Positions 26,426-34,008 of a stretch of 64,000 nucleotides of DNA are shown piece after piece. The position numbers and the translations under genes are program-made. The stretch is taken from positions 74,560 to 138,559 of the forward strand of contig CAZVYG010000003.1 in the NCBI GenBank assembly GCA_964631605.1. The letters run 5' to 3'. The stretch is from JARKQH01 sp964631605. Its GTDB lineage: Bacteria > Verrucomicrobiota > Verrucomicrobiia > Limisphaerales > UBA8199. How positions within the stretch are numbered: the first letter of the stretch is position 1; every line of letters begins with the position of its first letter. The notes under the pieces were generated by a model that was given only the letters and a program-made list of their open reading frames with translations, did not search any database and was not told the DNA's origin.

Positions 26426-27745
26426 TCAGCGGTATTGGCGGACGACTTCAAACATGGCCAGGACGTTCTCGATGGGAGTGTTCGCCTGCACATTGTGAAT
26501 CGTGCAAAAAACGTAGCCGCCGCCCTTGGCGAAAATTTCGATGCGTTCGCGCACCTCGTCGCGCACCTGGTCCGGCGTCCCAAAGGGCAGCGTCTTCTGC
26601 GTGTCCACGCCCCCGCCCCAGAACACCAGGCGGTCGCCGTAGCGTTGCTTGAGCGCGCGGGGGTCCATGCCCCGGGCGGAACATTGCACCGGATTGAGAA
26701 TGTCGAACTCGGCTTCGACGACGGCGTCCAGGAGCGGGGCAATGCCGCCGCAGCAGTGCATCAAGGTTTTCCACTTTGTATGCCGGTGAATCCAGCCGTT
26801 GATGCGTTTCTGGTAGGGCAGATACAGCTCGCGGTATTTGGCCGGGCTGCAGAACGGGCCGGCCTGAGTGCCAAAATCCGTGCCGTTGGTCTGGATCACG
26901 GCGATACGATCCCCCACCGCCGCGTGCAACCGCTCGAGGTTGGCCAAAGCCACCTCGGTTTGACGCTCGAACACGGCGTGGATATACGCCGGCCGCGAGA
27001 CGGTGCTGATGTACCATTCCTCGATGTCGCGGATGCCCTTGGGACGTTTCAGAAAGGTGGCGGGCACCAGGGCGATGTCGCCAAAGGTCAAACCGCCAAA
27101 GGTGCAGAACAGCGCCTTGTCGGTCGTCCGCTCGAGTTCCGCGGCCAGCCGGCGGTAATGCTCGAGCTCGGCCTCGGGCACGGGCTGGAATTCCTCGGTG
27201 TTGTCGGCCGGGTTGAGCCGGTCTTCAACCAGCGGCTCCTGGCGGATGATGGCGTCGAAAAAGTGGCCGCCGGCCGGCATGCGACCGCTGGGAGGGACGG
27301 AGCGGTCGTTCCCGGGCCATTGCAACAAATCGCCGTTGGGTTCGTACTGCGTGTTGAACGCGCCCGGGACCAGGACCGGCGTTCCGTCGGCCAGGACCCA
27401 CTCCTTAAAGTCCGTTTGCGGGAAACCGAACATGGTGCCCGTGCCGCCCACGTTGACGGTGTCAATTCCCAGCGCCTCACGCAGGTCCGGGGCGATCTCG
27501 CCCAGCATCTGGTAAACCTCGACCACCTTGACGGGCGTGCCGGGGCGGTCCAGTCCAAGGGCCTGACGCAGCTTGTACACGATGCTCACGTGCATCCCGG
27601 TCTGAAAACCGCCGCCAAAATCCACCGGCAATTTGTCCGGTTCCTGGTGCGCGCAGGCGCGGAGAATCCGCTGGCGGGAGGTCAAGGCGCCCGGCGCGGT
27701 TGGTGGCGGGTTGGAGAGTCTCAGGGGATTTGCAGGGGTCGTCAT
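26426..27745 (-). CDS. URO-D-fold protein, possibly a methyltransferase rather than HemE
   Basis: A 439-residue protein of the uroporphyrinogen decarboxylase superfamily. It is longer than HemE (about 350). Near the C-terminus it has HCCGGIAPLLD (H330, C332) and ILNPVQCSARGMDP (C355). This H-x-C-Xn-C pattern resembles the zinc site of corrinoid-dependent methyltransferases such as MtaA/MtbA, which share the fold, so a methyl- or demethylation role on glycans or methoxylated compounds is possible. That is inference. The start at 27745 is an ATG; an upstream TTG adds 3 residues. It is the first gene of the minus-strand run with the sugar porter and GH44, and faces the plus-strand restriction island across a 340-base gap. 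Confidence 0.8.
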   Translation of the reverse strand: MTTPANPLRLSNPPPTAPGALTSRQRILRACAHQEPDKLPVDFGGGFQTGMHVSIVYKLRQALGLDRPGTPVKVVEVYQMLGEIAPDLREALGIDTVNVGGTGTMFGFPQTDFKEWVLADGTPVLVPGAFNTQYEPNGDLLQWPGNDRSVPPSGRMPAGGHFFDAIIRQEPLVEDRLNPADNTEEFQPVPEAELEHYRRLAAELERTTDKALFCTFGGLTFGDIALVPATFLKRPKGIRDIEEWYISTVSRPAYIHAVFERQTEVALANLERLHAAVGDRIAVIQTNGTDFGTQAGPFCSPAKYRELYLPYQKRINGWIHRHTKWKTLMHCCGGIAPLLDAVVEAEFDILNPVQCSARGMDPRALKQRYGDRLVFWGGGVDTQKTLPFGTPDQVRDEVRERIEIFAKGGGYVFCTIHNVQANTPIENVLAMFEVVRQYR

Positions 27746-28085
27746 GATCTTCAAGGCTGTGCGCTGGATGGGAGGCGAGTGAGCCGGAACCGCACGATCC
27801 TCTCGAGCGCAGTCATGGATTTGGGCTGTTATCCAAGGCGGCGGGCGTCCCGGAAACGTCGAGCCGCGATAGATGAAGAGTCTTGTTCACGCCGGCGGCA
27901 GTATAGTTAAAGCCGGTCAGGCATCAAGCTCCGCGCTCCGGGCGAGAGACCTGCCCTCCACCTTGCCCCCGTCGGCCCGCGCTTGCTTTTCTCTGGCCTT
28001 GTTGGACAAGTGCCGCTATTTTCCCGACCGGTTGCCCAGCTCGGCCCCGCCCGGTTCACGGGCGGCGCCGCAGCGGCACCCGCTT
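27746..28085. other. 340-base divergent intergenic region
   Basis: This gap separates the minus-strand glycan genes from the plus-strand restriction-related island. Translation in all frames gives only low-quality peptides. I see no convincing promoter hexamer pair, terminator, tRNA or repeat. It must carry the promoters of both divergent units, and marks the left edge of the accessory island. Confidence 0.5.
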
Positions 28086-28286
28086 ATGCAAGAACGATGG
28101 CTGTCGGTCGAGGAAATTGCGGCCCACCTGGACGTCAACCGGGACACGATATACAAATGGCTGACGCGCAAGAAAATGCCTGCGCACAAGGTTGGGCGGC
28201 TTTGGAAGTTTCTGGCGTCCGAGATTGACCAGTGGGTCAAAGGCGGCCAGGCCGCCCAAGTGAAGCCCGGCCCGAAGAAGCCATAG
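28086..28286 (+). CDS. Small helix-turn-helix (excisionase-type) DNA-binding protein
   Basis: A 66-residue protein with the winged HTH of the MerR/excisionase HTH_17 group: LSVEEIAAHLDVNRDTIYKWLTRKKMPAHKVGRLWKF (6-42), then SEIDQWVKGG. Such proteins often sit immediately upstream of type I restriction or methyltransferase genes and are presumed regulators. The ATG at 28086 gives the family's usual short N-terminus; an in-frame extension upstream has no family character. It ends 8 bases before the HsdM remnant and is probably the first gene of a unit running through hsdS and fic. Confidence 0.85.
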   Translation: MQERWLSVEEIAAHLDVNRDTIYKWLTRKKMPAHKVGRLWKFLASEIDQWVKGGQAAQVKPGPKKP

Positions 28287-28294
28287 ACAATTCC

Positions 28295-28522
28295 ATGCCC
28301 CGCCTTTCCCTCGCCAAGCTCGAACGGCACCTCTACGCCGCCGCCGACCGCCTGCGGCAGGAGGGCCTCGATGCCGCCGTCGCCGAAAAACGCCAGCAGC
28401 TCGTCCGCTTCCTCGAAGGCTTGTGGGACAAGTATCGGGTGACGCTGGAGGAATTGCGCAGTGACCGAGCTCAAGTTGAGACGCAGCTTGAGACCTTCTT
28501 GATCAAATTGGGCTATCGATGA
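28295..28522 (+). pseudogene. Internally deleted type I methyltransferase (HsdM) remnant
   Basis: A 75-residue open frame. The first 29 residues (SLAKLERHLYAAADRLRQEG...) look like the start of the N-terminal HsdM domain, and the last 40 (LVRFLEGLWDKYRVTLEEL ... TFLIKLGYR) look like the C-terminal end of HsdM. The whole catalytic core, with the SAM-binding and NPPF motifs that HsdM needs, is absent; HsdM is normally about 500 residues or more. The junction is in frame near residue 30 (GLDAAV/AEKRQQ). Its stop overlaps the hsdS start by 4 bases, as intact hsdM-hsdS pairs often do. It could instead be a small protein kept for a new role. Family identity rests on remembered HsdM sequences. Confidence 0.68.
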
Positions 28523-29784
28523 GGGACACCGAAACCATTGCACTCGCTGAACTCGCCGAGGTGAATCCGAAAGTGGATTTGCGGCAGATGAGCGGCGACA
28601 CGGCTGTTTCATTCATCCCGATGTCGGATGTGACCGAGAGCGGACGATGGGTAAACCGACAAGAACACTGTTTGGACGACGTGCGGTTTGGTTACACACC
28701 GTTCTCTGAAGGCGATGTGCTTTTCGCGAAAATCACGCCCTGCATGGAGAACGGCAAAGGAGCGCACGCCGTTGGTTTGAAAAACGGAGTGGGCTTTGGC
28801 AGCACCGAGTTTCACGTCCTTCGCGCTCGGGGAGACAACTCGGCACGCTACCTTTTCCACTGGTTGCAGGCTCGACAGACACGCACGCGCGCTGTCGCCT
28901 ACATGGGCGGGTCTGCCGGTCAGCAGCGCGTGCAATCCGACTTCTTTACGAATTTCCGAGTCCCCAAGTTGAGAGCAGACGAGCAAGCCCGCATCGCGCG
29001 GGTGCTGGACACGGTGGATGAGTTGATTGCGAAGACGGAGGCGGTAATTGCGAAGCTGCGGCAGGTGCGGGCCGGCCTGCTCCACGACCTCCTCACCCGC
29101 GGCCTCGACGAACACGGCCAACTCCGCCCCCCTCCCTCCCAAGCCCCCTACCTCTACCAACCCTCCCCCCTCGGGCTCATACCAAAGGAGTGGGAGGTCG
29201 TTTATGTATCCGAGCTGGGCAAGATCGTTACCGGGGCGACACCCCCATCATCAGCCTCGGGCATTTGGGGTCATCAGCTTCCTTTTGTAACACCAGTCGA
29301 GCTCAGTGACGATGGCACTATCTTACCTCCGGAACGCTATCTCTCCAAAGCTGGATGCCTGTATGTTCTCGAACTGCCGGCTGGGTCAGTTCTCGTGGTA
29401 TGCATTGGTTCGACGTTGGGAAAAATCGGCGTAGCACCGTGGAGTTGCGGCACCAACCAACAGATCAACGCCGTAGTTTGTTCGAGCGAACACGAACCCG
29501 CGTTTGTTGCCTCTATGGTTTCGCGGCATATCCGTCAGCTTCATCGCTGGGCTGGCCTTCAAGCTGTTCCGATCGTTAACAAATCGCAGTTCGGGCGTAT
29601 GCTGATTCCCGTTTCAGCGAGTGGCGAACAGAAGAGGATTGTCCGTGTGCTCTCCGAACTCGACCGGAAGGTTTCCATCGAAGTGGACTTGAATGCAAAA
29701 CTCCACCACCTGAAATCCGGCCTGATGACCGACCTGCTCACCGGCCGCGTCCGCGTGCCGGAGATATGGAGCGTTCCATCATGA
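28519..29784 (+). CDS. hsdS: Type I restriction specificity subunit HsdS
   Basis: A 421-residue protein with two target recognition domains (about 1-150 and 215-365), each followed by a conserved helical spacer: [28 protein letters not shown]...LLHDLLTRG (155-195) and [40 protein letters not shown] (369-409). This is the full HsdS plan, which would read a bipartite DNA site. The start at 28519 overlaps the stop of the HsdM remnant (ATGA). Without a full HsdM there is no partner in the window to methylate the site, so it may be a leftover, may serve an HsdM elsewhere, or may have another use. It overlaps the fic gene by 4 bases. Confidence 0.93.
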   Translation: MRDTETIALAELAEVNPKVDLRQMSGDTAVSFIPMSDVTESGRWVNRQEHCLDDVRFGYTPFSEGDVLFAKITPCMENGKGAHAVGLKNGVGFGSTEFHVLRARGDNSARYLFHWLQARQTRTRAVAYMGGSAGQQRVQSDFFTNFRVPKLRADEQARIARVLDTVDELIAKTEAVIAKLRQVRAGLLHDLLTRGLDEHGQLRPPPSQAPYLYQPSPLGLIPKEWEVVYVSELGKIVTGATPPSSASGIWGHQLPFVTPVELSDDGTILPPERYLSKAGCLYVLELPAGSVLVVCIGSTLGKIGVAPWSCGTNQQINAVVCSSEHEPAFVASMVSRHIRQLHRWAGLQAVPIVNKSQFGRMLIPVSASGEQKRIVRVLSELDRKVSIEVDLNAKLHHLKSGLMTDLLTGRVRVPEIWSVPS

Positions 29785-30833
29785 ACCCCCAGTTCCAGAT
29801 CACGCACCGGGTGACGGCGGGTTTGACGCGCATTGAACGGGCGCGGGGTTTTCTGGATGCCGCGAAGTTGTCGGAGGACTGGCTGGCCACGATGCGGTCG
29901 CGGGCGCTGTTGCTGGAGGCGCATCACACGACGCATATCGAAGGCACGCACCTGACGCTGGAACAGTCGGAGCGGTTGCTGGCCGGCCAGCTCGTGCCCG
30001 AGGCCGATCCGGAGGATGTGCGGGAACTGCTCAACTACCGGGAAGCGTTCGAGTTCGTGAGCGGGTATCTCGGCGACGGCGGCCCGGTGACGGAGGGGTT
30101 GATCCGGGAGATTCACCGGCGGCTGGTGGCGGGGGTGCGGGGCGGGGCGGGCGCGCCGGGTGAATATCGGCGGGTGCAGAATTACGTGGTGAACTCCGCC
30201 ACGCGCCAGGTCATCTACACGCCGCCGCCGCCGGGCGATGTGCCGCCGCTCATGGCGGAGTTCGTGCGGTGGCTCAATGCGCCGGGCGAAACGCACCCGG
30301 TGCTGGTGGCCGGCATCGCCCAGTTTCAACTGGTCCACATTCATCCCTTCGTGGACGGCAACGGGCGGACGTCCCGCCTGCTCTCGACACTGTGTCTCTA
30401 TCGGGCTGGCTACGACTTCAAGCGACTGTTTTCGATCAGCGAATACTACGACCGCGACCGGGCGGCGTTCTACGCGGCGATTCAAGGCGTGCGCGACCGG
30501 GATATGGACCTGACTGGCTGGCTGGATTTCTTCGTGGAAGGCCTGGCCACACAGATGGACGAGGTGAAGGAACGGGGGGAGCGGGTCATCCGGGCCGACG
30601 TGGTGGCGCGGAAACATGGCCTGAACGAGCGCCAATCGGCCGCCCTCCGGTTTCTGCTCGAGCATGGGAAGATGACGATCCGGGAGTTCGAGGCGTTGTG
30701 CCCCAAGGCCAATCGCCGGACGCTGCAGCGTGATCTGAAAGTGCTGCTGGACAAAGGGCTGTTGCGAGACGCGGGGACGTCGCCAACCGACCCGAATCGG
30801 GTCTATTCCCGTGGACCGCTGATGGAAACTTGA
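29781..30833 (+). CDS. fic: Fic family protein with C-terminal winged helix
   Basis: A 350-residue Fic protein. The catalytic motif [12 protein letters not shown] is complete at 188-199 (H188 the base), so AMP transfer to a protein target is expected. An N-terminal inhibitory motif of the (S/T)xxxE(G/N) type, TTHIEG at 50-55, marks it as a class II Fic that would hold itself inactive. Residues about 265-345 form a winged helix ([31 protein letters not shown]), a possible DNA-binding part. The ATG at 29781 overlaps the hsdS stop (ATGA); an upstream start inside hsdS is less likely. hsdS-fic pairs are common in type I loci. Iteron-like repeats follow directly after its stop. Confidence 0.93.
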   Translation: MNPQFQITHRVTAGLTRIERARGFLDAAKLSEDWLATMRSRALLLEAHHTTHIEGTHLTLEQSERLLAGQLVPEADPEDVRELLNYREAFEFVSGYLGDGGPVTEGLIREIHRRLVAGVRGGAGAPGEYRRVQNYVVNSATRQVIYTPPPPGDVPPLMAEFVRWLNAPGETHPVLVAGIAQFQLVHIHPFVDGNGRTSRLLSTLCLYRAGYDFKRLFSISEYYDRDRAAFYAAIQGVRDRDMDLTGWLDFFVEGLATQMDEVKERGERVIRADVVARKHGLNERQSAALRFLLEHGKMTIREFEALCPKANRRTLQRDLKVLLDKGLLRDAGTSPTDPNRVYSRGPLMET

Positions 30834-30834
30834 G

Positions 30835-30949
30835 AGCTATGACAAGCTATGACACCGAGCTGTGACACGACCGAAGAAACATGCGACACGACTTGCGACA
30901 AACTCGAGTCATCGGCTGCTGTGCCAAGCTATGACACCGAGCTGTGACG
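30835..30949 (+). repeat. Iteron-like direct repeats, consensus AGCTRTGACR
   Basis: Five copies of a 10-base element lie just after the fic stop codon: 30835-30844 and 30845-30854 (exact tandem AGCTATGACA), 30858-30867 (AGCTGTGACA), 30927-30936 (AGCTATGACA) and 30940-30949 (AGCTGTGACG). The last two form part of a 24-base exact repeat (30843-30866 and 30925-30948). The regular unit and 10-13 base steps suggest protein-binding sites, perhaps for the Fic winged helix or the small HTH protein. They could also be slipped-strand duplications in decaying DNA. Confidence 0.75.
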
Positions 30950-31127
30950 CACCAAGCCAGCGGCTGGACTGACACTTGACCGATACTTGACCCACATGAG
31001 CAAAATCCAATGGGAAGGAAAGCATACTTGAGTTGTTGTGCGCCGTTGCATTTTTAGAACAGCATTGTTCATTGTGTAAATTTAGTTGCACGACTGAATT
31101 TAGCGTGATCCCTGTTTGGAGCTAAAT
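30950..31127 (+). other. AT-rich leader of the AAA ATPase with first hsdR-start copy
   Basis: This 178-base stretch is richer in A+T than its surroundings, notably at 31030-31127. It holds an ATG at 30996 opening an 11-residue frame, MSKIQWEGKHT, that ends at 31031; its first seven residues match those of the HsdR stub at 32344. A short palindrome, GAACAGCATTGTTC (31057-31070), may be an operator. A GGAG lies 7 bases before the ATPase ATG at 31128. Confidence 0.5.
30986..31016 (+). repeat. 31-bp direct repeat, left copy
   Basis: This stretch matches 32334-32364 at 29 of 31 positions. It covers CTTGA, a short spacer and the first seven codons of an HsdR-like start (MSKIQWE). The two copies bracket the AAA ATPase gene and are 1348 bases apart, as if that gene had been placed at the hsdR start with duplication of the flank. 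Confidence 0.8.
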
Positions 31128-32338
31128 ATGACGAGCGCCCCATTTGCCAATCCATTCCGGCCCGGAGCCGGGCATCCGCCGCCTTACCTGGCTGGGCGGG
31201 AAGAAGAGAAGCGGGAGTTCTCCCAACTTCTGGAACAGCAGCCGATTCTGACGAACCTGGTGTTGACGGGCTTGCGCGGGGTTGGGAAGACGGTGCTGCT
31301 CGAGACGTTCAAGCCGATCGCGATCAGCAGGAGCTGGCTGTGGCGGGCGCTGATTTGTCTGAGTCGGCCAGTGTGAGCGAGGAGAGCATTGCTTTGCGGA
31401 TACTGGCGGATCTTTCGCCGCTGGTGGCGAATGTGGTGGCGGCAGAGACGGAACAACGGCGTATCGGCTTTGCCGCCACACTGGAAAAGCGCCCGCTGCG
31501 GCTTGATTTCGAGTTGCTGAAACGCGTTTACGACCAGACGCCTGGATTGGTTTCGGACAAACTCAAGTCGGCGCTGGAGCTGGTCTGGTCCAGCCTGCGG
31601 CACACCCAGGTGCGAGGCGTGGTGCTGGCCTATGACGAGGCGCAGAATCTAGGCGACCAGGCGAACCGGCATCAGTATCCGCTCTCGCTGTTGCTGGACG
31701 TGTTTCAGTCCATCCAAAAGCGCCAGTTGCCGTTTCTGCTGGTTTTTACCGGGCTGCCGACGCTGTTTCCGAAGTTGGTGGAGGCACGGACCTTCGCCGA
31801 GCGCATGTTTCACGTGACGATGTTGAGCCGCTTGAACGAGGCGGAGAGCCGGGACGCGATACTCAAGCCCATCCTGCAGCAAGGCTGTCCGGTGCGTTTC
31901 TCCGGGCCTGCGGTGACGGAGATCATCCGTCATTCCGGAGGTTACCCGTATTTCATTCAATTTCTCTGCCGTGAAATGTTCGACTCCTATTTGCAACAAA
32001 AGGCGAGCGGCAGAGTGGATCCCGTGGTAACGGTCAACCAGACGGTGCGCAAGCTGGATTCGGACTTCTTCGCCGGAAGGTGGAACCGGGTGACGGACCG
32101 GCAAAGGGAGTTGCTGGCGGTGGTGGCGGCACTGCCCCACTGCGACGAGGAATTCACGGTGCAGGAGATTGTGGAACAATCCAAGAAGCTGACCAAGCCG
32201 TTCAGCGCCAGCCATGTGAACCAGATTCTCGGCAAGCTGACCGAGAACGGACTGGTGTATAAGAACCGGCACGGGCGCTATTCGTTTGCGGTTCCGCTGC
32301 TCGGAGATTTCATTCGTCGGCAGGAGGCGAAGTCTTGA
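31128..32338 (+). pseudogene. AAA ATPase broken by a single frameshift
   Basis: Two overlapping frames make one protein. The first (31128-31376) has LAGREEEKREFSQLL and the Walker A motif GLRGVGKT (residues 48-55). The second runs to 32338 and carries the Walker B-like VVLAYDEAQNLGD, then TGLPTLFPKLVEARTFAERMFHV and a C-terminal winged helix (VNQILGKLTENGLVYKNRHGRYSF). The first frame reads WLW then RALICLS, whereas the second gives AGADLSESAS right after the same point; adding one base near 31343 would restore about 403 residues. The family is an ORC/Cdc6-like or archaeal-type P-loop ATPase. The shift may be a true mutation or an assembly error. ATG 31128 has a GGAG 7 bases upstream. Confidence 0.8.
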
Positions 32339-32364
32339 ACCCCATGAGCAAAATCCAATGGGAA
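32334..32364 (+). repeat. 31-bp direct repeat, right copy
   Basis: Partner of 30986-31016, with two mismatches. It begins in the last codons of the AAA ATPase gene (its CTTGA contains the TGA stop) and runs through the first seven codons of the HsdR stub. Confidence 0.8.
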
Positions 32365-32472
32365 TCCGACGTGGTCGAGCGCCCGTTTTGCGAACAGCTC
32401 CGGGCGATGGGCTGGCAGTGGATCGGGGGCGACACGAGAAGGCGTCTTGCCCGATGTTTGACCGACCCTTGA
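32344..32472 (+). pseudogene. Truncated type I restriction endonuclease (HsdR) N-terminus
   Basis: A 42-residue frame whose first 31 residues (SDVVERPFCEQLRAMGW then QWIGGDT) look like the extreme N-terminus of HsdR-type proteins, where VERPxxEQLxxxGW and GDT are usual. After GDT the family likeness stops (RRRLARCLTDP) and a stop follows. The nuclease and helicase parts of HsdR, normally about 1000 residues, are missing. The 260 bases before the next gene do not encode them. It is best read as the 5' stub of a deleted hsdR, six bases after the ATPase stop. Confidence 0.65.
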
Positions 32473-32732
32473 CGCAGATAAAGCGACAAGCTGTATCGGC
32501 CTGAAACGTGCGGTTTTTCTTATGTCGCGGTTTTTCTTATTGCCACGGTGCGGCGGCTTCGGTAGCGTCGGGGCGATTCGTTTCGTCCATCGCCTGGTTT
32601 GAGCACGGGACTTCACAATGCAGGTTTGCGACGAAGCCTGCGTCACAACCGCGGGCTGGGGGCACGGCTTTGGGTCCGGCCGCGGGAGGCAAATTCACCT
32701 GTCTTATTACAACATTACGTTAATCCTTACTT
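32473..32732. other. 260-base non-coding stretch at the right edge of the island
   Basis: No protein-like frame is seen. A 14-base direct repeat, GCGGTTTTTCTTAT, occurs at 32510-32523 and 32527-32540 (17-base period). The last 40 bases before the transporter are A+T-rich and probably hold its promoter, though no strong Shine-Dalgarno sequence is present. Confidence 0.5.
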
Positions 32733-33899
32733 ATGAGCACCCTTCTGTATTTGCAACTGAGCGCGCTGATGTTCATGGAATACGCCGTTTGGGGCGCGTG
32801 GATGCCCGTCCTGGCGGCCCGTTTGCTCGGCCCCTTGCAGATGAGTGGCAAGCAGACCGGCTGGATTTACGCCACCCTGCCCCTGGCGAGCATGATCACG
32901 CCGCTGCTGGCCGGACAGTTGGCGGACAAGTATGTGGACACCCGGTGGATTTTGGCGGCGTGCCACGCCCTTGGGGTGTTGCTGCTGTTTGTGGCGTCGC
33001 GCACCAGCAAGTTCAAGCCGCTGTTTCTGGTCATGCTGGGATATTCCGCGCTGTATGCGGCCACGATCCCGCTGGTGAATTCGCTGATGTTCAGTCACCT
33101 GACGGACGCGGGCAAGCAGTCGCCGGGGATTTTCATTTGGGCGCCGGTGGCGTGGGCCTTGGTCGGCTACGCGCTGACGGGCTGGCGCAACCTTCGCAAA
33201 GGCGAGGGCGATGGCAGCGACTGTCTCAAGTTCGCGGCGGTCCTGTCGTTGGTCATGGCCATCGTTTGCATTCTGCAGCCCGCCACGCCGCCGAAAGGGA
33301 GTGAGGGCGTGCCCATGCTCAAGGCGCTTTCGATGCTCTCGAACCCGAGCTTTGCCGTGTTCATTCTCGTCTCCCTGGTGGTCGCGGGCATGATGCAGTT
33401 CTACTTTTTGGGAACCGCGCAGTTCCTGCAGGACATGGGGGTCTCGGCGAAAAACGTGCCGGCCATCATGGGTATCGCGCAGGCGGCGCAGGCCCTGGCG
33501 ACGCTGTTTCTGCTGGGGTTGTTTTTCAGCAAGCTCGGCCCCAAATGGACGCTGACCATCGGCTCCCTCTCATGGCTGCTGCTGTATGTCGCTTATACGG
33601 TCCGGGCGCCCAAAGGGGTGCTGGTGGCCTCGCAGGTGTTCCACGGTCTGGCTTACGTGATGTTCATGATTGCGGGACAAATGTACGTGAACGCGGTGGC
33701 CCCGCCCGAGATTGTCGGGTCGGCGCAAGCGTTAATCATTTTGGTCACCACCGGCATCGGGCTGTTCCTCGGGACGCAGGTGGCGGGGATTGTCATGGAC
33801 CGCTCCTCCGTCGGGGGGAAATTCAATTGGAGCAAGGTTTTCCTGGTGCCGTTGATCGCCACGGCGGCGGGCGTGCTGGCGCTCCTGGTGGCGTTTTGA
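32733..33899 (+). CDS. NupG-like MFS nucleoside/H+ symporter (paralogue 1)
   Basis: A 388-residue inner-membrane protein with about 12 hydrophobic segments. LSALMFMEYAVWGAWMPVL in TM1 and LAGQLADKYVDTRWILA in the loop 2-3 region resemble the NupG/XapB nucleoside:H+ symporter family; the late segment QMYVNAVAPPEIVGSAQALI is also typical. It is somewhat short (NupG is about 418). Substrate is uncertain: Verrucomicrobia carry many such genes, and some may carry other small solutes. A second copy of the family follows 109 bases downstream in the same direction. The gene starts beyond the decayed restriction island and appears intact. Confidence 0.85.
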   Translation: MSTLLYLQLSALMFMEYAVWGAWMPVLAARLLGPLQMSGKQTGWIYATLPLASMITPLLAGQLADKYVDTRWILAACHALGVLLLFVASRTSKFKPLFLVMLGYSALYAATIPLVNSLMFSHLTDAGKQSPGIFIWAPVAWALVGYALTGWRNLRKGEGDGSDCLKFAAVLSLVMAIVCILQPATPPKGSEGVPMLKALSMLSNPSFAVFILVSLVVAGMMQFYFLGTAQFLQDMGVSAKNVPAIMGIAQAAQALATLFLLGLFFSKLGPKWTLTIGSLSWLLLYVAYTVRAPKGVLVASQVFHGLAYVMFMIAGQMYVNAVAPPEIVGSAQALIILVTTGIGLFLGTQVAGIVMDRSSVGGKFNWSKVFLVPLIATAAGVLALLVAF

Positions 33900-34008
33900 G
33901 GCGGCTTTGGCCGGCGGGGTTGCCATTCCGAGGCGCGGGTCCGGCCGTTCCGCCGGTTTGACTGAACCGCGACGGCAAGCGTCCGTTCCCACCGGCTGAC
34001 GAGGCGTT

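Noticed and set aside
26426..27745. HemE (haem biosynthesis) annotation for the URO-D-fold protein
   Set aside because: Length, the HCC/C cysteine pattern and the glycan context do not fit a true uroporphyrinogen decarboxylase.
30835..30949. CRISPR array
   Set aside because: The units are only 10 bases, are not separated by unique spacers of constant length, and no cas genes are nearby.
31057..31070. GAACAGCATTGTTC as a possible LexA (SOS) box
   Set aside because: The half-sites are in the opposite order to the TGTTC-N4-GAACA motif I recall for Verrucomicrobiota, and the spacing differs from the Gram-positive box. It may still be some other operator.
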